NCBI RefSeq assembly: GCF_042651065.1
Contig: NZ_JBHSCH010000005.1
Location: 62,001-126,000, forward strand
Source: Pseudoroseomonas aestuarii
Lineage (GTDB): Bacteria; Pseudomonadota; Alphaproteobacteria; Acetobacterales; Acetobacteraceae
DNA: 64,000 nt
Direction: 5' to 3'
Within the stretch, counting starts at the first letter, position 1, and each line of letters opens with the position of its first letter. Below the pieces are notes generated by a model that saw only the letters and a program-made list of their open reading frames with translations, made no database searches and had not been told where the DNA came from. Positions 17,564-29,248 of this stretch are shown one piece after another. The translations under genes were made by a program, and so were the position numbers.

Positions 17564-17599
17564 AAAACGCCGCCCCGGATCTTCCCGGGGCGGCGTTTT
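17564..17599 (-). terminator. Rho-independent terminator after tRNA-Asp
   Basis: A perfect 15-bp stem (arms 17564–17578 and 17585–17599, six-base loop) ends in TTTT on the minus strand. It lies 11 bases beyond the tRNA-Asp 3' end. It separates tRNA transcription from the nuo operon downstream. Confidence 0.9.
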
Positions 17600-17610
17600 G
17601 CCGATGCGAC

Positions 17611-17687
<77 letters not shown>

Positions 17688-17808
17688 TTGCGTCGTGGGG
17701 CGGGAAATACGGCGCCGCCCGGTTTGTGTCAATCGGCGAAAAGCAGATTAGCGCCGATTGATTTGATGCAGAACTGACCAGCTCCCGCTGGGCCGCCCTG
17801 CGCAGGAT

Positions 17809-17880
17809 TGGGCACTGACGGATTCGAACCGCCGGCATCCTCGGTGTAAGCGAGGCGCTCTACCGCTGAGCTAAGTGCCC
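17809..17880 (-). tRNA. tRNA-Val (TAC)
   Basis: The cloverleaf has acceptor stem GGGCACT/AGTGCCC, D arm AGCTCAGCGGTAGAGC and T arm with GGTTCGAATCC. The loop CTTACAC has anticodon TAC for valine. The CCA end is not encoded, unlike the other three tRNAs in the window. Confidence 0.96.
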
Positions 17881-17938
17881 GCACAGCAGGGCTGCGATAC
17901 CCTCCCCGCACGCCCTTGGCCAAGCCTTAAAACAACAC

Positions 17939-17962
17939 GGGGCCGGCATCGCTGCCAGCCCC
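17939..17962 (-). terminator. Terminator after hupB
   Basis: On the minus strand a 10-bp stem with a single G-U pair and a GCGA tetraloop is followed by GTGTTGTTTT. It lies about 45 bases beyond the hupB stop codon and before tRNA-Val. Confidence 0.8.
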
Positions 17963-18006
17963 ACGGCCCTGCCCCGGCCAGACCGCGGCCGGAGACGCGC
18001 GGAGTC

Positions 18007-18288
18007 TCAGTTCAGATCGTCCTTCAGCGCCTTGCCGGCCTTGAAGCGCACCGTGACGGACGCGGCGATCTCGATCTCCTCGCCGGTGCGCGGGTTGCGC
18101 CCCTTGCCGGCCTTGCGGCGCGAGGTGGAAAACGTGCCGAAGCCCACCAGGCGGACTTCCTGCTTCGCCTTCAGCGACTGGCTGATCGCGTCGAACACCG
18201 CGTCGAGCACCTCGCCGGCCTTGGCCTTGGAAAGCTCGCCCGTCTCGGCGACAACCGCGACGAGATCCTGTTTGTTCACGTGGTTCAT
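18007..18288 (-). CDS. hupB: DNA-binding protein HU
   Basis: This is a 93-residue nucleoid protein that bends and compacts DNA. The typical start NKQDLVAVVAETGELSKAKA, the FGTF segment and the DNA-contacting arm GRNPRTGEEIEI are all present. The ATG is preceded by GCGAGG. It lies downstream of lon on the same strand, a very common arrangement in proteobacteria. It is separated from lon by the lon terminator, so it has its own promoter in the gap. Confidence 0.97.
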   Translation of the reverse strand: MNHVNKQDLVAVVAETGELSKAKAGEVLDAVFDAISQSLKAKQEVRLVGFGTFSTSRRKAGKGRNPRTGEEIEIAASVTVRFKAGKALKDDLN

Positions 18289-18463
18289 CCTCGCCCTGGG
18301 GGGTCGGGGCCAACGGAAGCCGGCCCGTATCGTCGGCGACACTAGGCAGCCGATTTTTCCGCCGTCAACGCCGCGCTGAAGGCAAGCCGGCCGGCCGCGG
18401 CCAATTTCCGGGGCTGATGCAGCCCGGTCACGGCGCGAGCGTCGCCATGCCCCTGGAAGCCAC

Positions 18464-18495
18464 AAAAAAAGCCGGGGAAGGTATCCCTCCCCCGG
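18464..18495 (-). terminator. Rho-independent terminator after lon
   Basis: On the minus strand the arms CCGGGGGAGG and CCTTCCCCGG form a 10-bp stem with a GATA loop, followed by CTTTTTTT. It lies about 45 bases past the lon stop. A second perfect hairpin (GGCGCGGCC, TGGA loop, 18512–18533) sits between the stop codon and this terminator. Confidence 0.92.
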
Positions 18496-18541
18496 GTTCA
18501 GAAGCCTGTCCGGCGCGGCCTGGAGGCCGCGCCAGAGCGAA

Positions 18542-20959
<2,418 letters not shown>

Positions 20960-21037
20960 AGGGGACCTCACTCAGGACAGTCGGCGCAGGCCCGCCCGCT
21001 TCTCGGCACGGCCCCGCGCCACGGGGTTCTCCCAGGA

Positions 21038-21067
21038 GATGGGACCGGCCGGTGCGCTGGGCAAGCC
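21038..21067 (-). promoter_or_regulatory. Possible heat-shock-type promoter of lon
   Basis: About 80 bases upstream of the lon start the minus strand reads CTTGCCC, then a spacer of about 15, then TCCCATCT. This resembles the sigma-32 (RpoH) pattern CTTGAA...CCCCATNT. The match is partial, and support comes mainly from lon being a classical heat-shock gene. Confidence 0.3.
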
Positions 21068-21103
21068 ATGCAGGCCAGCCCCGCGTTCCAGGCCGGGCCG
21101 ACC

Positions 21104-22360
<1,257 letters not shown>

Positions 22361-22413
22361 GCGCGCTCCTGGACCCCCCGGCGTTGGGCCGGGCGATCTT
22401 GCGGGACTGTAGC

Positions 22414-22432
22414 CCCCCTGTCATCCAGGGGG
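22414..22432 (-). terminator. Hairpin between clpP and clpX
   Basis: CCCCCTG and CAGGGGG form a perfect 7-bp stem with a five-base loop. There is no U tract on the minus strand, so it is more likely a processing or pausing site than a full terminator. Confidence 0.4.
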
Positions 22433-22517
22433 AAGTTGGAACAGGGGCGGGCGGCCCGCGCCGCTCCCACCCCCGCCCTGCGGGTCTGCCCCGGGACTGT
22501 GCGGCCCCGGTGCCATG

Positions 22518-23159
22518 TCACCCCTTCGGCGCTTCCGCCGGGGTCGTGGGCCGCTCCTCGACCACCTGGTCGATCAGCCCGAACTCCTTCGCTTCCTCGG
22601 CCGACATGTAGCTGTCGCGCTCGAGCTTGCGCTCGATCTCCTCGATCGGCTGGCCGGTGTGCTTCACGTAGATCTGGTTCAGCCGCTTGCGCAGCGCCAG
22701 GATCTCGCGCGCCTGGATCTCGATGTCCGTGGCCTGCCCCTGCGCCCCGCCCGAGGGCTGGTGCACCATGATGCGGCTGTTGGGGAGGGCGAATCGCTTG
22801 CCCTTCTCGCCGGCCGTCAGCAGCAGGCTGCCCATCGAGGCGGCCATGCCGAGGCACACGGTGCTGACCGGGCTGCGGATGTACTGCATGGTGTCGTACA
22901 TCGCGAGGCCGGCCGAGACCACGCCGCCCGGGCTGTTGATGTAGAACGCGATATCCTTGTTCGGATTCTCGCTCTCCAGGAACAGCAGCTGGGCGCAGAT
23001 CAGCGACGACATCTGGTCGTAGACCGGACCCGTCAGGAAGATGATCCGCTCCTTCAGCAGGCGCGAATAGATGTCGAAGGCCCGTTCGCCCCGGGCGGTC
23101 TGCTCGATGACCATCGGGACGAGGTTGTTGTACAGTTCGACCGGATCGCGGTCCCGCAT
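22518..23159 (-). CDS. clpP: ATP-dependent Clp protease proteolytic subunit ClpP
   Basis: This is the 213-residue barrel-forming serine protease. The catalytic serine is at residue 108 (GMAASMGS) and the histidine at 133 (MVHQPSGG). The aspartate is in the C-terminal part. The start is the ATG with GAGAGGATG upstream. In-frame codons further upstream have no ribosome site and lie in the promoter region. It works with ClpX, encoded next, and follows trigger factor, the order expected for this locus. Confidence 0.97.
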   Translation of the reverse strand: MRDRDPVELYNNLVPMVIEQTARGERAFDIYSRLLKERIIFLTGPVYDQMSSLICAQLLFLESENPNKDIAFYINSPGGVVSAGLAMYDTMQYIRSPVSTVCLGMAASMGSLLLTAGEKGKRFALPNSRIMVHQPSGGAQGQATDIEIQAREILALRKRLNQIYVKHTGQPIEEIERKLERDSYMSAEEAKEFGLIDQVVEERPTTPAEAPKG

Positions 23160-23267
23160 TTTGCATCCTCTCGCGGCAGCGGGTGCCCCGGAACCCTCCC
23201 GCGGGCCCCTGCCCGCGGCGCCCCGGCACCGGCCCGCCACCGTCACCCTAAAGCTTCACAGGTTAAC

Positions 23268-23294
23268 ATGGGGCAGCCGGAGCCGGCGCGAAAG
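23268..23294 (-). promoter_or_regulatory. Candidate sigma-32-type promoter of clpP
   Basis: Upstream of clpP the minus strand carries CTTTCGC, a 14-base spacer, and CCCCATGTTA. The last element is close to the heat-shock -10 consensus CCCCATNTA. It lies about 110 bases ahead of the clpP start, in the only AT-richer patch of the tig–clpP gap. Confidence 0.4.
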
Positions 23295-23313
23295 AGGGCC
23301 GGCGCACATGGCA

Positions 23314-23348
23314 GCGGGCCGGGAGCGGCAAATCCACCCCCGGCCCGC
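23314..23348 (-). terminator. GC-rich hairpin after tig
   Basis: GCGGGCCGGG and CCCGGCCCGC form a perfect 10-bp stem 27 bases beyond the tig stop codon. A U tract is lacking. It may slow or partly end transcription from tig into clpP. Confidence 0.5.
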
Positions 23349-23374
23349 GGTCTCACCTGGCCCTGAGGCGGTGC

Positions 23375-25156
23375 TCAGCCGGCCGGATCGGCCGAGAGCT
23401 CGCCCGCCGGCACTTCCTTCTCGGTGACCTGGGCCAGTTCGAGCATGAAGTCGACGACCTTCTCCTCGAAGATCGGGGCGCGCAGATTCTCGATCGCCTG
23501 CGGGTTCTTCTGGAAGAACTCCAGCACCTGCCGCTCCTGGCCCGGGTAGCGCTGGGCCTCGGTGCGCATGGCGCGCGAGAGTTCCTCGTTCGTCACCTGG
23601 ATGTTGTTGCTGCGGCCGATCTCGGACAGCAGCAGCCCGAGGCGGATGCGGCGCTCGGCAATGGCGCGGTAGTCGCTCTTCAGCGCTTCCTCATCCTTGC
23701 CCTTGTCCTCCTCGTCCAGCTGCCCGGCCTTCAGGTCGGCCTCGACCCGCTGCCAGATCTGGGCGAACTCGGCCTCCACCATCGAGGGCGGCACCTCGAA
23801 GCTGGCCTGGGCCGAGAGGGCGTCGAGCAGCTTGCGCTTCACGTTGAGGCGGGAGAGCTGGTCGTACTCGCCCTGCAGCGTCTCGGTGATGCGCTGCTTC
23901 AGCTCGTCCAGGCTGGCCAGGCCGAGCTTCTTGGCGAACTCGTCGTCCAGCGCGGCATCGACCGGCTTCTGCAGCTTCTTGGCAGTCAGCTCGAAGCGGG
24001 CCGGCTTGCCGGCCAGCTCGGCGGCGCCGTACTCGGCCGGGAAGGTCACGTCCACATGGCGGGTCTCACCCACCTGGATGCCCTCCAGACCCTCGGCGAA
24101 GCCGGGGATGAACCCGCTGCCGCCGATCTCCACCGGCATGTCCGTGCCCGTGCCGCCGGGGAAGGGCTCGGAAAGCCCGGCCGCATCGCCACCCTGGCGC
24201 AGGCTCGCCTGGGTCACGGTCAGGATGGTGTCGTCCTGCTTGCCACCCAGCTCGATGCGCACGCTGACGCGCAACTGGCCCTTGGCATCCGCCGGCACGG
24301 TCCAGCTCGCGGTCACGGACGACTCGGCCGGGCCAGGATTGGCGATCTGCGTCTCGCCGGACTGCAGGACGGTGCCGCCGTCCTGCAGCTCGAAGAACAC
24401 GACCGACTTGGCGCTCTCCGGCAGGGCGGCGTCAGCCTTCCAGCGGAAGGACAGCGTCAAGGAAGCGCCGCCTTCGGCAGGCAGTCCGGCCGCGAAGACG
24501 ATGCGCGCCGCCTTGGCCTCCAAAAGCTTGACCTGGGCGCCACCTTCCGCCGGCTCCAGGCTCCCGCTACCGCCCGCGTGGGTCAGCTTCCAGCTCTGCG
24601 CCGGCTCGCCGGAGAGCAGCTCCTTCCCCTCGACCAGCCGCCCGACAAAATCCGTCACCACCACGTCGCCCTGGGCGGCGGGGCGGGACTCGGCCACATC
24701 CTCCATGGCGCGGTTGCGGGAGGCGATGCCTTCCAGCGCCTTGGTGACGTCCTCGTCGCCCACCTTGGCCACCGGCTTCTCCAGGCTGATCGCCGAGAAA
24801 TCGGGCAGCGGGATCTCGGGCAGCTGCTCCAGCTCGATCTTGAACTCGAGGTCGGCACCCTCCGAGAAATTCACCAGCTCGATCTTGGGCTGCATGGCCG
24901 GGCGCAGGCCGCGCTCGTCGATCACCGTCTTGGTGACCGACTGCACCTGCTCCTCCAGCACCTCGCCCATGATGGCGGAGCCGTAGCGCTGCTTCACCAC
25001 GCCCATCGGGATCTTGCCGGGGCGGAAGCCCGGCATGCGGATCTCCTTGGCCAGCGAGACCAGACGCTGATCGCGCGCCGCGGCGATATCAGCCGCCGGA
25101 ACCACCACGGTAAAGGCCCGCTTCAGCCCCTCGGCTGCCAGCTCGGTCACCTGCAT
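23375..25156 (-). CDS. tig: Trigger factor with an inserted domain in the PPIase domain
   Basis: Trigger factor is the ribosome-bound chaperone. Residues 1–115 are the ribosome-binding domain with the signature GFRPGKIP at 43–50. The FKBP-like PPIase domain begins near 164 (DVVVTDFVGRLVEG) and resumes near 331 (PFPGGTGTDMPVEIG...FIPGFAEGL). The helical substrate domain runs from about 398 to 593. The usual length is about 440; here it is 593. The excess is a block at about residues 178–330 (about 24167–24625) placed where other trigger factors have a short loop. The block is rich in alternating hydrophobic strands (LTLSFRWKA, SVVFFELQDG, LRVSVRIELG) and looks like a beta-sandwich or carbohydrate-binding-type fold. 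The ATG at 25156 is used; a GTG two codons upstream has better spacing from AGGAG. Confidence 0.95.
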   Translation of the reverse strand: MQVTELAAEGLKRAFTVVVPAADIAAARDQRLVSLAKEIRMPGFRPGKIPMGVVKQRYGSAIMGEVLEEQVQSVTKTVIDERGLRPAMQPKIELVNFSEGADLEFKIELEQLPEIPLPDFSAISLEKPVAKVGDEDVTKALEGIASRNRAMEDVAESRPAAQGDVVVTDFVGRLVEGKELLSGEPAQSWKLTHAGGSGSLEPAEGGAQVKLLEAKAARIVFAAGLPAEGGASLTLSFRWKADAALPESAKSVVFFELQDGGTVLQSGETQIANPGPAESSVTASWTVPADAKGQLRVSVRIELGGKQDDTILTVTQASLRQGGDAAGLSEPFPGGTGTDMPVEIGGSGFIPGFAEGLEGIQVGETRHVDVTFPAEYGAAELAGKPARFELTAKKLQKPVDAALDDEFAKKLGLASLDELKQRITETLQGEYDQLSRLNVKRKLLDALSAQASFEVPPSMVEAEFAQIWQRVEADLKAGQLDEEDKGKDEEALKSDYRAIAERRIRLGLLLSEIGRSNNIQVTNEELSRAMRTEAQRYPGQERQVLEFFQKNPQAIENLRAPIFEEKVVDFMLELAQVTEKEVPAGELSADPAG

Positions 25157-25200
25157 CGCCACACCATGCTCCTGAAATTCAGTCCTGCGCCGGTCGCCGG

Positions 25201-25285
25201 TGGTGCGGGCGGAGGGATTTGAACCCCCACGGCTTGCGCCACTGGAACCTAAATCCAGCGTGTCTGCCAGTTCCACCACGCCCGC
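25201..25285 (-). tRNA. tRNA-Leu (TAG)
   Basis: This 85-base class II tRNA has a long variable arm, an encoded CCA end and T-arm GGTTCAAATCC. The anticodon loop TTTAGGT gives TAG, reading CUN leucine codons. It lies just upstream of tig on the same strand and may share its promoter region. Confidence 0.97.
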
Positions 25286-25435
25286 GAACGCAGTCCCGGC
25301 GTCTCCATAAGGGGGCGCGTTTAGCGCAGTGGCATCGTCTTTGAAAGGGTCCCCGCCGTCATCGGCGCCCATTCCATCCCGCTTGCGCGGCTGCGCGGCG
25401 CCCGGCACACAGTCTGGACGATGCCCGAGGTCCGC

Positions 25436-26638
25436 ATGAGCACCGCCACCACAGCCTCCTCCCCCGCCCTCCACGCGCCGCTGGACGACCTGCCGGAGCG
25501 CATCCGCGCCCTGTCCACCAACCAGATCGCCGAGATCGCCGATCTGGGGCGGGACGACCCGGAGGTGATCAAGCTCTGGATCGGCGAGGGCGACCTGCCC
25601 ACCCCGCCCTTCATCGTCGAGGCCGCCGCCGCCGCCATGCGCGAGGGCCAGACCCGCTACACCTACGCCCTCGGCCTGCCCCGGCTGCGCCAAGCGCTCT
25701 CCGACTACCACCGCCGCCACTGGGGGGTGGAGGTGCCGGCCAGCCGCTTCACCCTCACCGCCGGCGGCATGAACGCCATCATGCAGGGCCTGCAGGCCGT
25801 GCTCAGCCCGGGCGACGAGGTGATCTTCCCCGCCCCCCACTGGCCGAACCTGGCCGAGACGGTGCGCGTGCTGGGGGGCAGCCCGGTGCCGGTGGCGCTG
25901 CGGCAGACCGAGGCGGGCGGCTTCCACCTGGCGCTGGAGGACATCGCCGCCGCCATCACGCCCCGCACCCGCGTCATCGCCATCAATTCCCCCTCCAACC
26001 CGACCGGCTGGGTGATGCCGCGGGCCGAGATGGAGGCGGTGCGCGACCTCGCCCGGAAGCACGGCCTCTGGATCCTGTCGGACGAGGTGTACAACCACTT
26101 CACCTACGGCAACGCCATCGCCCCCTCCTTCCTCGAGATCTGCGACGGCACCGACAGGCTGCTGGTCAGCAACACCTTCTCGAAGAACTGGGCGATGACC
26201 GGCTGGCGCGCCGGCTGGCTGATCTTCCCCGAGGGCATGGCCGCGGTGTTCGACAATCTCGGCCAGTACAACACCACCAGCATCCCCACCTTCATCCAGT
26301 ACGCCTGCATCGCCGCGCTGGAGCAGGGGGACGACTTCATCCGCACCATGGTGGGGCGCTGCCAGGAGAGCCGCCGCATCATCTGCGAGGGGCTGGCCGC
26401 CATCCCCGGCATCCGCGCCGAGGCGCCGGAAGGCAGCTTCTACGTGATGTTCTCGGTGGAGGGGGAGACGGACGCCAAGGCACTCGCCGTCCGCATCCTG
26501 CGCGAAGCCAAGGTGGGGCTGGCGCCGGGCACCGCCTTCGGGCCCTCCGGGCAGGGCAAGCTCCGGCTGTGCTTCGCCATCGACACGGCGCTGGCACGCG
26601 AGACGGTGCGGCGGCTGAGCGAGTTCTTCAGGAAGTAA
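25436..26638 (+). CDS. PLP-dependent aminotransferase, class I (fold type I)
   Basis: This is a 400-residue cytoplasmic aminotransferase of the aspartate aminotransferase superfamily. The PLP lysine is Lys250 in SNTFSKNW, followed by MTGWRAGW. The SPSNPTGWVMP and DEVYNHFTYG segments that hold the cofactor are present, and the C-terminal arginine region GKLRLCFA binds the carboxylate. The substrate cannot be told from sequence. I choose the second ATG (MSTATTASS), which has GAGGT four bases upstream, over an ATG five codons earlier. It stands alone, divergent from tRNA-Leu and convergent with the transketolase-like gene. Confidence 0.9.
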   Translation: MSTATTASSPALHAPLDDLPERIRALSTNQIAEIADLGRDDPEVIKLWIGEGDLPTPPFIVEAAAAAMREGQTRYTYALGLPRLRQALSDYHRRHWGVEVPASRFTLTAGGMNAIMQGLQAVLSPGDEVIFPAPHWPNLAETVRVLGGSPVPVALRQTEAGGFHLALEDIAAAITPRTRVIAINSPSNPTGWVMPRAEMEAVRDLARKHGLWILSDEVYNHFTYGNAIAPSFLEICDGTDRLLVSNTFSKNWAMTGWRAGWLIFPEGMAAVFDNLGQYNTTSIPTFIQYACIAALEQGDDFIRTMVGRCQESRRIICEGLAAIPGIRAEAPEGSFYVMFSVEGETDAKALAVRILREAKVGLAPGTAFGPSGQGKLRLCFAIDTALARETVRRLSEFFRK

Positions 26639-26643
26639 AAAGG

Positions 26644-26667
26644 TCCGGGGGAAGGAATTCCCCCGGA
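26644..26667. terminator. Bidirectional terminator between convergent genes
   Basis: TCCGGGGGAA and TTCCCCCGGA form a perfect 10-bp stem around a GGAA loop. CTTTTT follows on the minus strand, and a CCCCCTTCTTTTCT stretch follows on the plus strand. It serves both the aminotransferase and the convergent transketolase-like gene. Confidence 0.88.
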
Positions 26668-26686
26668 AGCCCCCTTCTTTTCTCTG

Positions 26687-29080
26687 TCAGCTTTCCAGAA
26701 GCGCCTGGGCGCAGGCGTCCAGGATGGCGTCGGTGTCCAGGCCGTATTCCCGGTAGAGGTCGGGGATGTCGCCGGACTGGCCGAAACGGTCCACGCCCAG
26801 CGGCACCACGCGCTGGCCGCGCACCGCCCCCATCCAGGCATGCGCCGCCGGGTGGCCATCCAGCACCGAGACGATGGCGGCACCCGGCGCCAGCGGCGCC
26901 AGCAGCCGCTCGATCGCTGACGACGCGGCCCCGGGCCCCTGCCGCGCCGCGCGCCGCGCCGCCAGCCAGCCGGCATGCAGCCGGTCCGGGCTGGTGATGG
27001 CGAGCAGCCCCGCCCCCGGCTCCTCCTCCCGCAGCGCCTCGAAGGCGGCCATGGCCTCCGGCGCCACCGGGCCCTGGTAGGCGATGGCGATGCGCGCGCC
27101 GGGCTCCGGCGCCACCGCCCAGTAGCCGCCGGCGATCACCGCCGCCGGGTCCAGCACCCGCTCGGGCTGCGCGATGCCGCGGGTGGAAAGCCGCAGCCAC
27201 ACCGCCGAGCCATCCGGCTGCTGCATGTGGTGGAAGGCGTGGCGCAGCAGGATGGCCAGCTCGTCCGTGTGCGCCGGCTCGTAGCTCGCCAGCCGGTCCT
27301 GCGCGATGCCGAGCAGCGGCGTGTTGCTGCTCTGGTGCTGCCCGCCCTCCGGCGCCAGCGTCAGGCCGGAGGGGGTGGAGACCAGCAGGAAGCGCGCATC
27401 CTGGTAGCAGGCATAGATCAGCGCATCGAGGCCGCGGTTGACGAAGGGGTCGTACACCGTGCCGACCGGCAGCAGCCGGGCGCCGTGCATCCGGTCCGCC
27501 AGCCCCAGCGCGCCCAGCACCAGGAACAGGTTCTGCTCGGCGATGCCCAACTCCACATGCTGCCCCTTGGGCGACATGCCCCAGCGCTGCGCGGAGGCCA
27601 GCTTGGCATCGCGGAACACGTCGTTCTTCAGGTGCCGGTCGAAGATGCCGCGCCGGTTCACCCAGGGGCCGAGGCTGGTGGAGACCGTCACGTCCGGGCT
27701 GGTGGTGACGATGCGGCTGGCCATCGCCTGCGTCTCGCGCCCGCCGCGGCCGATCTCGGCCAGCATCTCGCCGAAGCCTGCCTGGGTGGAGAGCATCCTG
27801 TTGGGCGGCAGGCGCGGCGGGCTGAGCGTGGCCGGCACCGGCACCTCGGACGCCGAGAGGCAGCGCCCCTCCGGCGTCAGCTTCTGCGCGAAGGGCAGGC
27901 CGGCCAGGAAGTCGGCCAGCTCGTCCTCCGGGATGTCGAGCCCCTCGAAGCGGTCCCACTCATGGCCGGGGCGGATGCCCATCTCGGCGCGGAACACCTC
28001 CATCTGCTCGCGGGTCATCAGCCCGGCATGGTTGTCCTTGTGCCCGGCGAAGGGCAGGCCCATGCCCTTCACCGTGTAGGCGATGAAGCAGGTGGGCTGG
28101 TCCCCCGCCGCCTCCTGGGCGCGGAAGGCCTCCGTCAGCGTCTCGATGTCGTGGCCGCCGAGGTTGGTCATCAGAGCGCCGAGTTCCTCGTCCGTCAGCG
28201 GGTCGATGATGGCACGGATGCCGTCGATGCGCCCCAACTCCGCCAGCAGCGCCGCGCGCCAGGCGGCGCCGCCCTGGAAGGTGAGCGCCGAGTAGAGGCT
28301 GTTCGGGCAGTCGTCGATCCAGCGGCGCAGATGCTCGCCATCCTCGCGGGCGAAGGCGGCCTCCAGCTTGCGGCCGTATTTCAGGGTGACAACGTTCCAC
28401 CCCATGTCGCGGAACAGCCCCTCGATGCGGCCGAACAGCCGGTCCGGCACCACGGAATCGAGGCTCTGGCGGTTGTAGTCGATCACCCACCAGACATCGC
28501 GGATGTCGTGCTTCCAGCCCTCCAGCAGGGCCTCGTAGATGTTGCCTTCATCGAGTTCCGCATCGCCCACGATGGCGACGTGCCGCCCCTGGGGCATGCC
28601 CTCCCGCGCCAGCCCGTGCAGGTGCACATAGTCTTGCACCAGCGCGGCGAAGGAGGTGAGCGCCACGCCGAGGCCCACGGAGCCGGTGGAGAAATCCACC
28701 TCCGCCCCGTCCTTCACCCGGCTCGGATAGGGCTGGATGCCGCCGAACTGCCGCAGCGTGGTGAGCTTCTCCCGCTCCTGCCGGCCCAGCAGGTAGTTCA
28801 CCGCGTGGAACACCGGCCCGGCATGCGGCTTCACCGCCACCCGGTCCTGCGGCCGCAGGATGTCGAAGTAGAGCGCCGTCATGATCGCGGCGACCGAGGC
28901 GGAGGAGGCCTGGTGCCCGCCCACCTTCAGCCCGTCCCGGTTGGGGCGGATGTGGTTGGCATTGTGGATGGTCCAGGCCGAAAGCCAGAGGAGCTTCTTC
29001 TCCAGTGCGCGCAGGAGGCGGAGGCGCCGGGCGGGGTCTTCCGCGGCGCGCAGCGCGCGCCGGTCTGGCGTGGCGTTCAT
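26687..29080 (-). CDS. Transketolase / homodimeric pyruvate dehydrogenase E1-like protein
   Basis: This is a 797-residue thiamine-diphosphate enzyme. The ThDP motif begins GDAELDEGNIYEALLEGW and ends at WVIDYNRQSLD, and an upstream GLKVGGHQASSASV segment resembles AceE-type E1 proteins. The central pyrimidine-binding half (GPWVNRRGIFDRH, VELGIAEQNLFL) and a transketolase C-domain follow. It is about 90 residues shorter than AceE and has no E2 or E3 neighbour. It may therefore be a transketolase-like enzyme with its own substrate, such as a 2-oxo acid or sugar phosphate. The ATG has GGGGAG upstream. The divergent region toward the EAL gene holds two palindromes. Confidence 0.82.
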   Translation of the reverse strand: MNATPDRRALRAAEDPARRLRLLRALEKKLLWLSAWTIHNANHIRPNRDGLKVGGHQASSASVAAIMTALYFDILRPQDRVAVKPHAGPVFHAVNYLLGRQEREKLTTLRQFGGIQPYPSRVKDGAEVDFSTGSVGLGVALTSFAALVQDYVHLHGLAREGMPQGRHVAIVGDAELDEGNIYEALLEGWKHDIRDVWWVIDYNRQSLDSVVPDRLFGRIEGLFRDMGWNVVTLKYGRKLEAAFAREDGEHLRRWIDDCPNSLYSALTFQGGAAWRAALLAELGRIDGIRAIIDPLTDEELGALMTNLGGHDIETLTEAFRAQEAAGDQPTCFIAYTVKGMGLPFAGHKDNHAGLMTREQMEVFRAEMGIRPGHEWDRFEGLDIPEDELADFLAGLPFAQKLTPEGRCLSASEVPVPATLSPPRLPPNRMLSTQAGFGEMLAEIGRGGRETQAMASRIVTTSPDVTVSTSLGPWVNRRGIFDRHLKNDVFRDAKLASAQRWGMSPKGQHVELGIAEQNLFLVLGALGLADRMHGARLLPVGTVYDPFVNRGLDALIYACYQDARFLLVSTPSGLTLAPEGGQHQSSNTPLLGIAQDRLASYEPAHTDELAILLRHAFHHMQQPDGSAVWLRLSTRGIAQPERVLDPAAVIAGGYWAVAPEPGARIAIAYQGPVAPEAMAAFEALREEEPGAGLLAITSPDRLHAGWLAARRAARQGPGAASSAIERLLAPLAPGAAIVSVLDGHPAAHAWMGAVRGQRVVPLGVDRFGQSGDIPDLYREYGLDTDAILDACAQALLES

Positions 29081-29101
29081 GGGCTCCCCTTTCCGGGTGA
29101 T

Positions 29102-29116
29102 CTGGTCCTGGACCAG
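29102..29116. promoter_or_regulatory. Palindrome upstream of the transketolase-like gene
   Basis: CTGGTCC and GGACCAG face each other around one base, 22 bases upstream of the minus-strand start codon. The position suits a repressor operator. No regulator gene is adjacent. Confidence 0.35.
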
Positions 29117-29167
29117 GCCAGCCTAGGAGGCTTTGGGCCCGCCACCAAGTCACCGCATGTTCACCAC

Positions 29168-29180
29168 TTGACCTTATCAA
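29168..29180. promoter_or_regulatory. Second palindrome in the divergent promoter region
   Basis: TTGA-CCTTA-TCAA is a 13-base inverted repeat in the only AT-richer part of the gap between the transketolase-like gene and the EAL gene. It contains TTGACC on the plus strand and TTGATA on the minus strand, each a possible -35 element. Confidence 0.3.
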
Positions 29181-29248
29181 CCGGGACGAGGCGGCCGTCG
29201 GATTGGTGCAAGGTCGCAGGCTTGCCGTCTGCACAAAGGTCCTTCCCC

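Noticed and set aside
24167..24625. Trigger factor insert as a mobile element, frameshift or assembly join
   Set aside because: No terminal repeats or target duplication are visible, the frame is continuous, and both flanking halves of the PPIase domain are intact with normal composition.
23375..26098. A 907-codon frame that would extend trigger factor upstream
   Set aside because: It runs through tRNA-Leu and the 5' part of the aminotransferase gene. The true start is next to a ribosome site near 25156.
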